A stretch of DNA of 64,000 nucleotides, taken from the NCBI RefSeq assembly GCF_001724605.1, contig NZ_MEEX01000024.1, positions 1-64,000 of the forward strand. The letters are read 5' to 3'. This document shows, piece by piece, positions 46,606 to 56,194 of the stretch. The notes beneath the pieces were generated by a model that made no database searches, was not told where the DNA came from, and was given only the letters and a program-made list of their open reading frames with translations. The DNA comes from Phenylobacterium sp. SCN 70-31. Its GTDB lineage: Bacteria > Pseudomonadota > Alphaproteobacteria > Caulobacterales > Caulobacteraceae. Every line of letters begins with the position of its first letter. Position 1 is the stretch's first letter. Both the position numbers and the translations under genes were made by a program.

Positions 46606-48969
46606 TCAGGTCCGGCAGGCCTTCAGGCTGTCCTCGACGGGTTGCAGGTTGTTCTCCCGGTCGTAGTCCGACAGGTCGTCGCGGTCGGCGTAGCTGCGCA
46701 GGATCGTCCGGGATTCCTGCAAGGCGCCGCAGGCCTGGGCCGAGCGCCCGGCCTGGCGGTAGACCGCCGCGGCGTCCTTCAGGCCCACGGCGAGATGCAG
46801 CCGAGAGCCCTTGTTGCCGCCGCTGCGCTGGGCGAGCCGGCGGCGGATGGCCACGGCCTCGTCGGCCGCGGCGACGGCCTGGGCGTGCGCGCCGCGGGCG
46901 CTCTGGACCTGGGACAGCACGATGCCGGTCAGGGCGATCGACTCGGCCGCCCCCGCGTCGGTGGGACTGCGCGCCGCCATGGCGCGGGCGATGGCCTGCC
47001 CGTCCTGGATCGTCGCCAGCGCCGCGTCCAGCCGCCCGGCCTCGCGCTGGATGTCGCCCAGCGACCACAGAGAGGCGATCAGCCGCCGGGTCCAGGTGGG
47101 ATCGTCCTCGGTCGCCGCCAGCCGCGCGCGGTTCAGCGCGACGCCTTCCTGCATGCGGGCCACGGCGTCGTCGATGCGGCCGGTATGCAGATAGACGTTG
47201 CCGCTCTGTCGCAGCAGGCCGCTCAGCGAGACGGCGACCGGATCGCTCTCGCGCAGGGCCGGCGGCAGGTCGGCCACGATCTTCAGGCCCTGCTCGTACA
47301 CGCGCCCCGCGCCGGGGATGTCGTTGTCCCAGCCGTAGCTGTCGCCTTCGTAGAGATACGCGGCCGCCAGGGCGCCGGCGCTGCGTTCGGACGGCTCGGG
47401 CAGCGCCGTCAGCAGGGCGCGGGCGCGGGTGGTCCGGGCGCGCGCGGCCTTGCTGTCGCCGTCGGCGTACAGGCTCTCGCCGGCCAGGAACGACAGCAGG
47501 TGGCCCAGGGCCAGGCTGACGTCGGCCCGCGCCGGCTGTTCGGCGTGGAGCCGCTCCAGGATCGCCTCGGCGCGGCCGTACAGAGCCTTGCTTTCCTCGC
47601 GCCGGCCGAGCGAGCCGCCGCCGGTGGATCCCATCACCCGGCCCAGGCGGAAATAGCCTTCGCCCGCCTCCAGTCGCACATCGAACGGCGCGTGCGGGTC
47701 GGCGGCCAGCCGGTCGAGGTAGGTCTGGGCGGTCTGCGCCAGTTTCAGCCGCGCGTCGACCGAACCCTGGACCTTGGCCACCTCGTCGTAGACGTCGAAC
47801 ATCATCGACTTGGCCAGGGCGCGCACGTCCTCGAACCGCGCCTCCGCGTCGGCGCGGGCGGCCTCGGCGCGGGCGTTGGCCGCCAGCGTCAGGCCGAAGG
47901 CGGCCACCAGCAGCGTCGCCGCCGTCGCCGCCGCGCCCACGGCCAGCCGGTGGCGGCCGACGAACTTGCGGAAGACGTAGCCCCGCCCGCCGCTCGCGGC
48001 CGAGACGGGGAATCCGCTCCGCCAGGCCGCCACGTCGGCGCGCAGGGCCTCGACGGTGGAATAGCGATCGGCCGGATCGTCGGCGGTCGCCCGGGCGACG
48101 ATGGCCGCGAGTTCGGGGGCGGGACGGTCGCCTTCGGTCAGCCAGGCCAGCACCTGGCCCAGCGAATAGATGTCCGACAGCGTGCTGGACGGCGCGCCCG
48201 CGATCCGCTCGGGCGCGGCGAAGCCGGGTGTGTGGATGCCGGCGTCGCCCCCCGGCGCCGTCGCCAGGGGCGTGGGCGCCGTCGCAGGCGCGGCGATGCC
48301 GAAGTCGATCAGCTTGGGCTGGTCGGCCGCGTCCACCAGGATGTTGGCCGGCGTCACGTCGCCGTGGACCACGAGGTTCTGGTGGGCGAAGGCCACGGCC
48401 GCCGCCGCGGCCAGGAACAGGTCCAGGCGGGCCGCGCGCGAGGGTTCGGCCGCCCGCCAGTCGGTCAGCGGCCGGCCTTCGACGTACTCCATCACGATGA
48501 AGGGTTCGCCGGCCGTCGTCTCGCCGCCGTCGAACAGGCGCGCGATGTTGGGATGGGCCAGCCGCGCCAGCGTCTGGCGCTCGCGGCGGAAACGCTCGAC
48601 CAGCGCGCCCGACAGGGCGCCGGGTCGGATCACCTTGATCGCCACCGTGTGGTCGAAGTCGCCGGTCGCCCGTTCGCCGCGATAGACCGTTCCCATCCCG
48701 CCCTGGCCGATCCGGCCGGTGACGCGGTAGGCGCCGATCCGCTCGGGCGTCGGCGCCTCGCCGGCCAGACCCGGCGCGCCGCCCGTGGGCAGGATCGCCG
48801 CGGCGCCGGGGCTGAGCGACAGCAGCGTCAGGGCGCGGTCGCGCACCGCCGCGGGGACCGGGCGGCTGCGGATCCAGGTCTCCCGCGAGCCCGACGGCTG
48901 ATCCATCGCCCCGTCGATCAGATCCAGCGCCTGCGCGTCGAGCGACGCCGGCGGCCGATCGTCAGACAT
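46606..48969 (-). CDS. Membrane Ser/Thr protein kinase with TPR-like C-terminal region
   Basis: A 787-residue Hanks-type kinase. Glycine loop GRIGQGGMGTVYRG (86-98), VAIKV with K112, the catalytic loop VVHGDVTPANIL (H202-G-D204, N209), IDFGIA (DFG 222-224) and AAPE (252-254). The HRD arginine is glycine here, so it is a non-RD kinase. One membrane helix follows at about 341-365, then a 420-residue region of TPR-like helical pairs that should be periplasmic. It overlaps the sigma gene by eight bases, a known arrangement in which the kinase works with an ECF sigma factor. Confidence 0.92.
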   Translation of the reverse strand: MSDDRPPASLDAQALDLIDGAMDQPSGSRETWIRSRPVPAAVRDRALTLLSLSPGAAAILPTGGAPGLAGEAPTPERIGAYRVTGRIGQGGMGTVYRGERATGDFDHTVAIKVIRPGALSGALVERFRRERQTLARLAHPNIARLFDGGETTAGEPFIVMEYVEGRPLTDWRAAEPSRAARLDLFLAAAAAVAFAHQNLVVHGDVTPANILVDAADQPKLIDFGIAAPATAPTPLATAPGGDAGIHTPGFAAPERIAGAPSSTLSDIYSLGQVLAWLTEGDRPAPELAAIVARATADDPADRYSTVEALRADVAAWRSGFPVSAASGGRGYVFRKFVGRHRLAVGAAATAATLLVAAFGLTLAANARAEAARADAEARFEDVRALAKSMMFDVYDEVAKVQGSVDARLKLAQTAQTYLDRLAADPHAPFDVRLEAGEGYFRLGRVMGSTGGGSLGRREESKALYGRAEAILERLHAEQPARADVSLALGHLLSFLAGESLYADGDSKAARARTTRARALLTALPEPSERSAGALAAAYLYEGDSYGWDNDIPGAGRVYEQGLKIVADLPPALRESDPVAVSLSGLLRQSGNVYLHTGRIDDAVARMQEGVALNRARLAATEDDPTWTRRLIASLWSLGDIQREAGRLDAALATIQDGQAIARAMAARSPTDAGAAESIALTGIVLSQVQSARGAHAQAVAAADEAVAIRRRLAQRSGGNKGSRLHLAVGLKDAAAVYRQAGRSAQACGALQESRTILRSYADRDDLSDYDRENNLQPVEDSLKACRT

Positions 48970-49525
48970 CCTGGGCCTGCAACGCCTCGAAGAGCCACAG
49001 GCGCGCCGACTGCCAGCGACGCTTCACGGTGGATTCCGACAGGTTCAGGACCACGGCGATATCCGTGATCTCCATGCCGCCGAAGTAGCGCATCTCGACG
49101 ATCTCGGCCCGCTGGGGATCGACCCGCGCCAGCCGGTCCAGGGCGTCGTTCACCTCGTCGAGGTCGGCGTTGCCCACGTCCGGCAGGTTGGTGATCAACT
49201 CCACCTTCATGTGGTCGCGCTTCGCCGCCCGCTTGGCCCGGACGTGTTCGATCAGCGCACGCCGCATCATGGTGGAGGTGAGCGCCATGAAATGGGCCCG
49301 GTCGCGCCAGTCGATACGGTCCAGCGCGATCAGCTTCAGGATCGTTTCATGGACGAGGTCGCCGATCGAGAGCGAGACGTGCCGCTCGCCACGCAGCATC
49401 GCCGCGGCGGCCTGGCGGAGCTCGGCGTAGAGGAGCGCGAACAGCCGGTCCCGCGCCGTCCTGTCACCGCGCCGCCACCCCCCCAGGAGGGCCCGAGCCT
49501 CGTCGTTCGGCGTACGCGTCAACAT
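48962..49525 (-). CDS. ECF-type sigma factor linked to the Ser/Thr kinase
   Basis: A 187-residue sigma-70 family factor of the PF07638 (ECF-like) type. Region 2: LYAELRQAAAAMLRGERHVSLSIGDLVHETILKLI; then DRAHFMALTSTMMRRALIEHVRAKRAAKR; region 4 helix-turn-helix MEITDIAVVLNLSESTVKRRWQ. It precedes the kinase with overlapping ends and no anti-sigma factor is nearby. Phosphorylation by the kinase may control its activity, as found for similar pairs; this is not shown here. Confidence 0.93.
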   Translation of the reverse strand: MLTRTPNDEARALLGGWRRGDRTARDRLFALLYAELRQAAAAMLRGERHVSLSIGDLVHETILKLIALDRIDWRDRAHFMALTSTMMRRALIEHVRAKRAAKRDHMKVELITNLPDVGNADLDEVNDALDRLARVDPQRAEIVEMRYFGGMEITDIAVVLNLSESTVKRRWQSARLWLFEALQAQDV

Positions 49526-49578
49526 GGGCCGGCATACTGCTCAGCCGGGGCGGGCGTGGCAAGACGGCGCCCCTCCTG

Positions 49579-49613
49579 GGTGAAAAATCCGCCCATGCGA
49601 GAAAAATTTCACC
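49579..49613. promoter_or_regulatory. Inverted repeat upstream of the ECF sigma gene
   Basis: GGTGAAA (49579-49585) and TTTCACC (49607-49613) face each other around a 21-base centre, about 55-90 bases upstream of the sigma start. It is the only AT-rich dyad in this interval. An operator role is a guess. Confidence 0.25.
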
Positions 49614-49793
49614 GGACGTGACCCGTGGCGCGCGGTTCTGGCGCCTTCAAACCATGAGCGGACTCTCGAGGCGGGATCCGCTCGCCCGTCGGCGCCGCCG
49701 CGGCTTCCGGTCCCGTGTCATCCGGGATGCCGGGGCGGCGTCCGACCCCGCCTCGAACCGAAACCATCCTCCCGGTTTCAGATCATCGGCCGC

Positions 49794-50003
49794 TCACTCT
49801 TCGGCTTCTGCGCCCACGCGCGCGGGCCACACGCGCACGGCCACCGCCGCCGCCACCGAGCCCAGCACCGCCGCGGCCGCGCCCGCCATCTGCACGGGCG
49901 TCATGCCGACCGCCGCGAAATGGCCCGTCATTGCGCCCGACACGAAGACCAGCGCCGCCGAGCTCCACTCGGCCAGGTCCTGGTTTGTGAAACGGACGTT
50001 CAT
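49794..50003 (-). CDS. Small two-helix membrane protein, unknown function
   Basis: A 69-residue protein starting MNVRFTNQDLAEWSS, with two hydrophobic helices (SAALVFVSGAMTGHFAAVG and GAAAAVLGSVAAAVAVRV) and an acidic tail. The ATG at 50003 has GGAG about eight bases upstream; the frame is open to 50090. No family is recognised. It lies beyond the LuxR gene on the same strand with a 138-base gap, so the link between them is uncertain. Confidence 0.55.
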   Translation of the reverse strand: MNVRFTNQDLAEWSSAALVFVSGAMTGHFAAVGMTPVQMAGAAAAVLGSVAAAVAVRVWPARVGAEAEE

Positions 50004-50141
50004 GCGCGCACTCCGGAAAAGGGGACGATATCCCACGCCATCCTCGCGCAGGGCGAATGCCAAAAGGTTGCCGACCGCGCGATGCGACACGGTTGCGCAG
50101 CGGTGCGGCGACGGTGCGGCGACGGGGCGGCCGGGCGCCTG

Positions 50142-51308
50142 TTATCGCCGCGCGCCACCGGCGGCGAGCAGCTTGGCGACGGCGTGGATGCGGTTCACGG
50201 CGCCCAGTTTGCGGCGGGCGTTGTCCACGTGGAAGCGCACGGTGGTTTCAGACAGGCCCAGGATGACGCCGATCTCCCAGTCGGACTTGCCTTCGGCCAC
50301 CCAGGTGAGGGCGTCCCGCTCCCGCGAGGTCAGACGCGGGTCGTCGCCGGCCCCCGCTTCGGCGCAGGTGACGATCACCGCCGGCTGCTGACGGAAGACC
50401 GCCAGCCGCTCCGAACGCCCCCGGATTATCTCGACCGACAGGGGTGGTCGCCCCTCGGTTCCGGACAGCATCAGGCTTCCGTCGCGCCGCGCCGTCGGGT
50501 CGCGCGCGGCGGCGGCGGTGATCAGGCCCTCCAGCCGCTCCGAATGGTCCCCTGTGGCGGTCAGGCGCCCGCTGGCGACCGACAGGTCGTCTCGGTTCGC
50601 CAGCAAGGCCTCGGCGGCAGGGGTCATGCGTTGAAGCCGGCCATCTCCGTCCAGCAGGAACACGGCCGCCCCGGCCACGGCGTGCTCCAGGTCATCCTCC
50701 GCGAGCCCGCTCGACGCCAGCCGCTCGGTCATGCGGAAGGCCCGGCGCAGATGGCCGTGCAGCCGTTGCGCCTGCGCCAGCTCGGTGTGGCCGAAGGGTT
50801 CGCGTCCCCGCGGGCGATTGACGGTCAGGGAGCTGACGTCGAAGCCGTGCGCGGCCAGGCGGACGATCATGAACGAATGGATGTCCTGCGGGCGCATGAA
50901 ATCATTGTAGTATTCCCGCTGCGCCAGGTCGGCCTTGGGCATCCAGGCCTCGTCCGTAAGGATGGTCGGCGTCCAGGCCGCCATGAAGGCGTCCGGGTCC
51001 GGCGCGTTCGAGAACGGGTTTATGCCCGCATAGTGTTCGGCGTAGAGCGTGGCCATGTCGGGATCGATCCGCGCCAGCACGCCTTCGCCCGAACCGTCGG
51101 CGACACTCAGCCGCGAGAGCCAGGCGCCCGAGCCCCCGAGCAGGTCGGCGAACTGCTCCATGGCGCACGGCCACAGGCCCGGCTCCACGGCGGCGGCGTA
51201 GAGCAGATCCAGGAATCCATCGTCCTGAGCGTGCGGCACGGCGGCGATCTTTTCATCCGGCGATGCGGAACCCTCCCAGGCTACACCGTGGCCGCAGTCC
51301 TGCGCCAT
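50142..51308 (-). CDS. LuxR-type HTH transcriptional regulator
   Basis: A 388-residue regulator with a C-terminal LuxR/FixJ helix-turn-helix (LTSRERDALTWVAEGKSDWEIGVILGLSETTVRFHVDNARRKL, about 325-375). The N-terminal 300 residues form a PAS/GAF-like sensor region without a recognised phospho-acceptor or acyl-homoserine-lactone domain. Many alphaproteobacteria encode this type near their own targets. It may regulate the small membrane protein or the ABC transporter; neither is established. Confidence 0.88.
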   Translation of the reverse strand: MAQDCGHGVAWEGSASPDEKIAAVPHAQDDGFLDLLYAAAVEPGLWPCAMEQFADLLGGSGAWLSRLSVADGSGEGVLARIDPDMATLYAEHYAGINPFSNAPDPDAFMAAWTPTILTDEAWMPKADLAQREYYNDFMRPQDIHSFMIVRLAAHGFDVSSLTVNRPRGREPFGHTELAQAQRLHGHLRRAFRMTERLASSGLAEDDLEHAVAGAAVFLLDGDGRLQRMTPAAEALLANRDDLSVASGRLTATGDHSERLEGLITAAAARDPTARRDGSLMLSGTEGRPPLSVEIIRGRSERLAVFRQQPAVIVTCAEAGAGDDPRLTSRERDALTWVAEGKSDWEIGVILGLSETTVRFHVDNARRKLGAVNRIHAVAKLLAAGGARR

Positions 51309-51348
51309 GCCGCGCGCCCGCTGGGCGAGCGGAATTCCCCTGCGGCGC

Positions 51349-53868
51349 CTATGCGCCGCGCAGGGCGGCGGCCGGGCGCTTCGACAGCGCCTGGAACGAG
51401 GCCAGCAGGCCGCCGGCGCCCGCCAGGGCGGCCGCGCCCGCCAGCAGCGCCGCCACGCCGCCCCAGTCCACGCTCCAGGTCGCCTCGAACACCTGGGTCA
51501 CGACCGGCCAGGCGGCCGCATAGCCCAGCGCCACGCCCGCCGCGCCCGCGACGAGGCCCACCAGGCCGTATTCCAGGACATAGGCCGCCAGCACCTGGGT
51601 CCGCGAGGCGCCCAGCACCTTCAGGATCGCCGCCTCCCGCGTCCGCTCCTGCGCCCGCGCCGCTATGGTCCCGGCCAGCACCAGCAGGGCCGCCAACAAC
51701 GCCACGGCCGCCGCGCCCCGGACCGCCAGGGCCACCTGATCGAACAGCTCGGTCGCCGCCTCGAGCTGCTCGCGGACCGAGATCACGTTCACCTCCGGGA
51801 AGCTCCGGCCCAGGGCGCGGACGATCCGCTGCTCCTCGTCGCGGCTGGCCTTGGCGATCGCCACGTGTCGCGGCGCGGCGCCCTCCAGCGCGGTCGGCGT
51901 GACGATGAGGGGGAAGCTGGCGCCGAAACTCCCGAAATCCACGTCGCGGATCACGGCCAGGGTGGTCTCGATCTCGGCGCCCAGGACCGAGAGGGTGACC
52001 TTGTCGCCCACCTTCAGGTTCATGCCGCGCGCGGGCTCCTTCGACATCGCCAGCAGGGGAACGCCGTCGTGGTCCGCCGGCCACCAGCGCCCGCTCAGGA
52101 TGTTCGCGTTCGGCGGTTCGGGGCCGATGGCCGAGAGGGTCACGTCGTTGTCGTAGGCCCAGCGGACGTTCGCCGGCACGCGCTCGGGCGTGACGGGCTC
52201 GCCGCGCACGGCGATGATCCGGCCGGTGAAGTAGGGTGCGCGCAGATAGGTGTCGGCGGTCGGCCGGCGGCCGTAGGCGCGGGCGAATTCGGCGTCGAAG
52301 GCGGCCGCGCGTTCGCCGGGGATCTGGGTGAAGACCAGGGCCGGCGCCGTCTGGGGCGCGATGCTGGAGATCTGGGCCAGCAGGCTGGACTGGATCAGGA
52401 CCACGGCCGCCAGCAGGGCCACGCCCAGGCCGATGGCCGGCGCCGCCGTCCGGGCGGCCGAGCGCGGGCCGGCCAGATTGGCCAGCGCGATGCGCATCGC
52501 GCCCCGCGCGCCGCCCCTCAGTCGTCCCGCCAGGGCCGCCGCGGTCCAGCCGAAGGCCCAGAGGACGAGGAAGGCCGCCGCCACGCCGCCGATCATCACG
52601 CCGGCGGCGAACGGGGTGGGCGCGGTCACGACCGCCAGCGCCCCCAGCCCGGCTGCGGCCAGGCCGGCGGCGATCAGCTCGGGTCCCGGTCGCAGGCGGC
52701 CCGACAGGTCGCTGCGGAACAGGCTGGCCGGCGGCGTGGTCCGCGCCCGCGCCAGGGGCGCCAGCGCGAAGGCGGCCGCCGAAAGCAGGCCGAACGCGGC
52801 GGCCTTCAGGAGCGGGGCGGGATAGACGGCGAACAGGGCCGGGACCGGAAGCTGCGCCTGGATCGCGGCGCCCAGCAATAGCGGCGTGGCGGCGCCGACG
52901 ACGAGGCCGATGGCCACGCCGGCCAGCGCCAGGAGGCCGATCTGGGCCAGGTACATGTTGCGGATCAGGGCGCTGTCGGCGCCCAGGGCCTTCAGGGTCG
53001 CGATGGCGGGCTTGCGTCCGTCCACATAGGCGCTGACCGCGCCGAACACCCCGAGCCCGCCGGCCACCAGGGACGCCAGGCCGATGAAACCCAGGAAGTA
53101 TTCGAGCTGGTCGATCATCCGGCTGACGCCCGGTGCGGCGTCGTTGCGGTCGCGCACGCGGTAGACGCCCTTCATCGCCTTGCCGATCTCGGCCTTGGCC
53201 TCGGCCAGCGAGACGCCGGGCGCCAGCGCGATCCGCGCCGTCTGGGCGAACGGCAGGCCCGCCGTCAGGAAGCCGCCCGACTCCAGCGCGCCGGTCTGCG
53301 CCAGCACGCGCGGTCCCAGGGCGAAGCCGCGCGCGAGCCGGTCCGGCTCCGCCTTGAGGATCGCGGTCGCCTGCAAGGTGACGTTGCCCACCAGGAAGCG
53401 GTCGCCGAGCTTCAGGTTCAGTCGCTCCAGCAGCGACTCTTCCACCGCCGCGCCCCACACCGCCGCGCCCTGCCTGGCCAGCGCGGCGTCCAGCGACGGC
53501 GCGCCTTCGATCGTCACCGCGCCGGCCAGCGGATAGACCGCATCGACGCCGCGGAACTCCACCAGTCGGCGCTCGCCGGTCGGCGCCTCGCTCATCGCCT
53601 GCACGGCGACGGCCACGCTCACCCGGCCCAGGCGGTCGAAGAGCGCGCGCTCCGCTGGGGTGAAGCGGGTCTGCCCGCGTGACACCGACAGGTCGCCGCC
53701 CAGGATCTGCCGCGCCTCGGTGGCCAGTCCCTGCCGGAACGCCTCGGCGGTCGAGCTGGCGGCGGCGATGGCGGCGACGCCCAGCGCCAGGCAGGCCAGG
53801 AAGATGCGGAAGCCCTTGACGCCGCTGCGCAGCTCCCGGCCGGCGAACCGCATCCACAACGGGATCAC
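51349..53868 (-). CDS. ybbP: FtsX-like ABC permease (YbbP type)
   Basis: An 839-residue permease with an N-terminal helix, a periplasmic domain, a central FtsX block (IGLASLVAGGLGVFGAVSAYVDGRKPAIATLKALGA) and a second FtsX block at the C-terminus (REAAILKVLGASRTQVLAAYVLEYGLVGL), the YbbP layout. It starts at a GTG (53868-53866) that overlaps the ATPase stop as GTGA. With the ATPase it forms a MacB/Lol-like mechanotransmission transporter. In many bacteria this pair is divergent from TesA, as here. Its cargo is not established. Confidence 0.93.
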   Translation of the reverse strand: MIPLWMRFAGRELRSGVKGFRIFLACLALGVAAIAAASSTAEAFRQGLATEARQILGGDLSVSRGQTRFTPAERALFDRLGRVSVAVAVQAMSEAPTGERRLVEFRGVDAVYPLAGAVTIEGAPSLDAALARQGAAVWGAAVEESLLERLNLKLGDRFLVGNVTLQATAILKAEPDRLARGFALGPRVLAQTGALESGGFLTAGLPFAQTARIALAPGVSLAEAKAEIGKAMKGVYRVRDRNDAAPGVSRMIDQLEYFLGFIGLASLVAGGLGVFGAVSAYVDGRKPAIATLKALGADSALIRNMYLAQIGLLALAGVAIGLVVGAATPLLLGAAIQAQLPVPALFAVYPAPLLKAAAFGLLSAAAFALAPLARARTTPPASLFRSDLSGRLRPGPELIAAGLAAAGLGALAVVTAPTPFAAGVMIGGVAAAFLVLWAFGWTAAALAGRLRGGARGAMRIALANLAGPRSAARTAAPAIGLGVALLAAVVLIQSSLLAQISSIAPQTAPALVFTQIPGERAAAFDAEFARAYGRRPTADTYLRAPYFTGRIIAVRGEPVTPERVPANVRWAYDNDVTLSAIGPEPPNANILSGRWWPADHDGVPLLAMSKEPARGMNLKVGDKVTLSVLGAEIETTLAVIRDVDFGSFGASFPLIVTPTALEGAAPRHVAIAKASRDEEQRIVRALGRSFPEVNVISVREQLEAATELFDQVALAVRGAAAVALLAALLVLAGTIAARAQERTREAAILKVLGASRTQVLAAYVLEYGLVGLVAGAAGVALGYAAAWPVVTQVFEATWSVDWGGVAALLAGAAALAGAGGLLASFQALSKRPAAALRGA

Positions 53869-54554
53869 GCGGCCTCCGCGGCGGCCTCGGGCCGTCCGTC
53901 GCGAAGCGTGACCACCCGCTGCGCCCGGTGGGCCAGGGTGGGGTCGTGCGTGACCAGCAGCAGCGCGGCGCCGGTGTGCTCGACCAGCTCGAACAGCAGG
54001 TCGGCCACGTGGCGGGCGTTCTTCGAATCCAGGTTGCCCGTGGGTTCGTCGGCGAAGATCAGGGCCGGGCTGGGCGCCAGCGCGCGGGCCAGGGCGACGC
54101 GTTGCTGCTCGCCGCCGGAAAGCTGGTGCGGATAGTGCCGTCGCCGCCCGCCCAGTCCCACGCGGTCCAGCCACGCGCGCGCCTCGGTCATGGCGCCCTG
54201 CCGGCGGGAGATCTCCATCGGCGCGGCCACGTTCTCCTCGGCGGTCATGTTGGGCAGGAGGTGGAACGACTGGAAGACCAGGCCCACCCGCCCGCGGCGC
54301 AGGCGGGCGCGGCCATCCTCGTCCAGCCGACCCAGGTCCTGGCCGAACAGGCGCACCGTCCCCGCCGTCGGGCGCTCCAGGCCGGCGGCCACGGCGATCA
54401 GCGAGCTCTTGCCCGATCCCGAAGGCCCCACCAGCGCCATACGTTCGCCGTGCGCAAGAGTCAGGGACAGTCCGCGCAGGATCTCCACCGGCCCCGCCGC
54501 GGACGGCAGGGTCAGGCTCACGTCGTCGAGGACGAGCGGCGGCGTGTCGGTCAA
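53865..54554 (-). CDS. ybbA: ABC transporter ATPase (YbbA/LolD type)
   Basis: A 229-residue ATPase. Walker A GPSGSGKSS, Q-loop FQSFHLLPNMTAEENV, signature LSGGEQQRVALARAL, Walker B ALIFADEPTGNLDS and the switch His in LLVTHDPTLAHR are all present. The start codon is TTG at 54554, with GAGGA five bases upstream; no in-frame ATG precedes the Walker A region apart from an internal one. It is paired with the permease downstream and divergent from the SGNH esterase. Confidence 0.95.
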   Translation of the reverse strand: MTDTPPLVLDDVSLTLPSAAGPVEILRGLSLTLAHGERMALVGPSGSGKSSLIAVAAGLERPTAGTVRLFGQDLGRLDEDGRARLRRGRVGLVFQSFHLLPNMTAEENVAAPMEISRRQGAMTEARAWLDRVGLGGRRRHYPHQLSGGEQQRVALARALAPSPALIFADEPTGNLDSKNARHVADLLFELVEHTGAALLLVTHDPTLAHRAQRVVTLRDGRPEAAAEAA

Positions 54555-54620
54555 GGCGGTCCTCGGGTCGGGGCTTGCGGGAACGTTGTGCGTATCGGGC
54601 TTCTCTTACATAGGACGATC

Positions 54621-55292
54621 ATGGCCGAGCCAAGACCCAGCCGCCGCGCGCTTTTCGCGGTTCCGCTCTTTCTCGCCGCCGGGCCGGTTCTGGCGCAGCC
54701 GGCGCCGCGTCAGCCCGGCCCGCGCGGCGCCCCGGGCCCGCGCATCGTCACGCTGCTGGGAGACTCGATCACGGCCGGCTACGGCCTGCCGGCCCAGGCC
54801 GCCCTGCCGGCCCAGCTCCAGGCCGCCCTCGCGCGGCTGGGCGCGAACGTCCTCGTCAGGGGCGCGGGCGTGTCGGGCGACACCACGGCCGGCGGTCTCG
54901 CCCGCGTGGATTTCAGCGTGCGCAAGGACACCGACGTCGCCGTCGTCGCCCTGGGCGCCAATGACCTGCTCCAGGGCCTGGACCCCCGTCGCACCCGCGC
55001 CAACCTCGACGGCATCGTCAGGAAGCTCAAGGGTCGGGGCTTCGGCGTGGTGCTGGTCGGGATCGATGCGCCGGCCCAGATCGGCGGCGGCTACGCCCGC
55101 GACTTCAATGCGGTCTTTCCGGCCGTGGCCCGCGCGCATGGGGTGACCCTGTATCCGAACCTCCTCGACGGCGTGGCCCGTCGGCCGGCGCTCAACCAGG
55201 CCGACGGCATCCACCCCAACGCCCGCGGCGCCGCCATCATCGCCGCCCGTCTGGCCCCCGTGGTCGCCAAGGCGCTCGCGGCCCGGCGCTAG
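54621..55292 (+). CDS. tesA: SGNH-fold arylesterase / TesA-like thioesterase
   Basis: A 223-residue exported GDSL hydrolase. A signal peptide (about 1-25) precedes block I TLLGDSITAGYG (nucleophile Ser), block III LGANDLLQGLDP and block V DGIHPNARG (Asp/His). TesA/TAP family enzymes hydrolyse aryl esters, thioesters and lysophospholipids in the periplasm. The ATG at 54621 is preferred because upstream codons are antisense to the ATPase. It lies 66 bases from the divergent YbbA start, an arrangement seen in E. coli. Confidence 0.93.
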   Translation: MAEPRPSRRALFAVPLFLAAGPVLAQPAPRQPGPRGAPGPRIVTLLGDSITAGYGLPAQAALPAQLQAALARLGANVLVRGAGVSGDTTAGGLARVDFSVRKDTDVAVVALGANDLLQGLDPRRTRANLDGIVRKLKGRGFGVVLVGIDAPAQIGGGYARDFNAVFPAVARAHGVTLYPNLLDGVARRPALNQADGIHPNARGAAIIAARLAPVVAKALAARR

Positions 55293-55330
55293 GACGTGGC
55301 ACACTCCCGGCCAAACGGGAGGAGAGGGCG

Positions 55331-56188
55331 ATGCTGAAGTGGCGGGTGGGCGAGGTCACGATCACGCGGATCGTCGAGATGGAGACCACGGGCGGCACGC
55401 GCTTCCTGCTGCCCCAGGCGACCTACGAGGCGGTGCAGGACATCCCGTGGCTGGTCCCGCACTTCGCCGAACCGGGCGGCAAGCTGAAGATGAGCATCCA
55501 CGCCCTGGTGGTCGAGGCGCCGGGCCGGCGGATCATCGTCGACACCTGCATCGGCAACGACAAATCGCGCGAAATGGGGCCGTGGAGCCATCTCCAGACC
55601 ACCTTCCTGCAAGACCTCGAAGCCGCCGGCTTCGCCCGCGACAGCATCGACACGGTGCTCTGCACCCACCTGCACGTGGATCACGTGGGCTGGAACACCA
55701 TGCGGGTGGACGGCGCCTGGGTCCCGACCTTCCCCAACGCCCGCTACCTGATCGGCCGCGCCGAGTACGAGCACTGGGCCGCCGAAGAGGCGGGAGTGGA
55801 GGACCTGTCCACCTCCTATTTCCACGACAGCGTGAAGCCGGTCTGGGACGCCGGCCTCGTGGACCTCGTGGAGACCGACCATGTCGTCTGCCCCGAGGTC
55901 TCGCTGGAGCCCACGCTGGGCCACACGCCGGGGCATGTCTCGATCCGCATCCGATCCGGGGGCGAGACGGCGCTGATCACCGGCGACTTCACCCACCATC
56001 CCTGCCAGTTCGCCCGGCCGGAGTGGGCGGCCCAGGTCGATTACGACCCGCAGGCGTCCACCGCCACCCGACGGCGGGTCTATGCGGCGCTGGAGGGGAC
56101 CGACACCCTGGTCATCGGCACCCACTTCGCGGCGCCCTGCGCGGGCCATGTGGTGAAGGACGGCGAGGTCTGGCGCCTGGAGGTCTGA
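55331..56188 (+). CDS. Metallo-beta-lactamase-fold hydrolase
   Basis: A 285-residue MBL-fold protein. The zinc motif is THLHVDHVGWN (HxHxDH), with GHTPGHVS, GDFTHHPCQF and GTHFAAP completing the ligand set. No signal peptide is present, so it is cytoplasmic. The N-terminal pattern (RIVEMETTGGTRFLLP) is typical of lactonase-like hydrolases of alphaproteobacteria. The ATG follows GGAGAGG. It could hydrolyse a lactone or ester; the substrate is unknown. Confidence 0.92.
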   Translation: MLKWRVGEVTITRIVEMETTGGTRFLLPQATYEAVQDIPWLVPHFAEPGGKLKMSIHALVVEAPGRRIIVDTCIGNDKSREMGPWSHLQTTFLQDLEAAGFARDSIDTVLCTHLHVDHVGWNTMRVDGAWVPTFPNARYLIGRAEYEHWAAEEAGVEDLSTSYFHDSVKPVWDAGLVDLVETDHVVCPEVSLEPTLGHTPGHVSIRIRSGGETALITGDFTHHPCQFARPEWAAQVDYDPQASTATRRRVYAALEGTDTLVIGTHFAAPCAGHVVKDGEVWRLEV

Positions 56189-56194
56189 GCCGGA

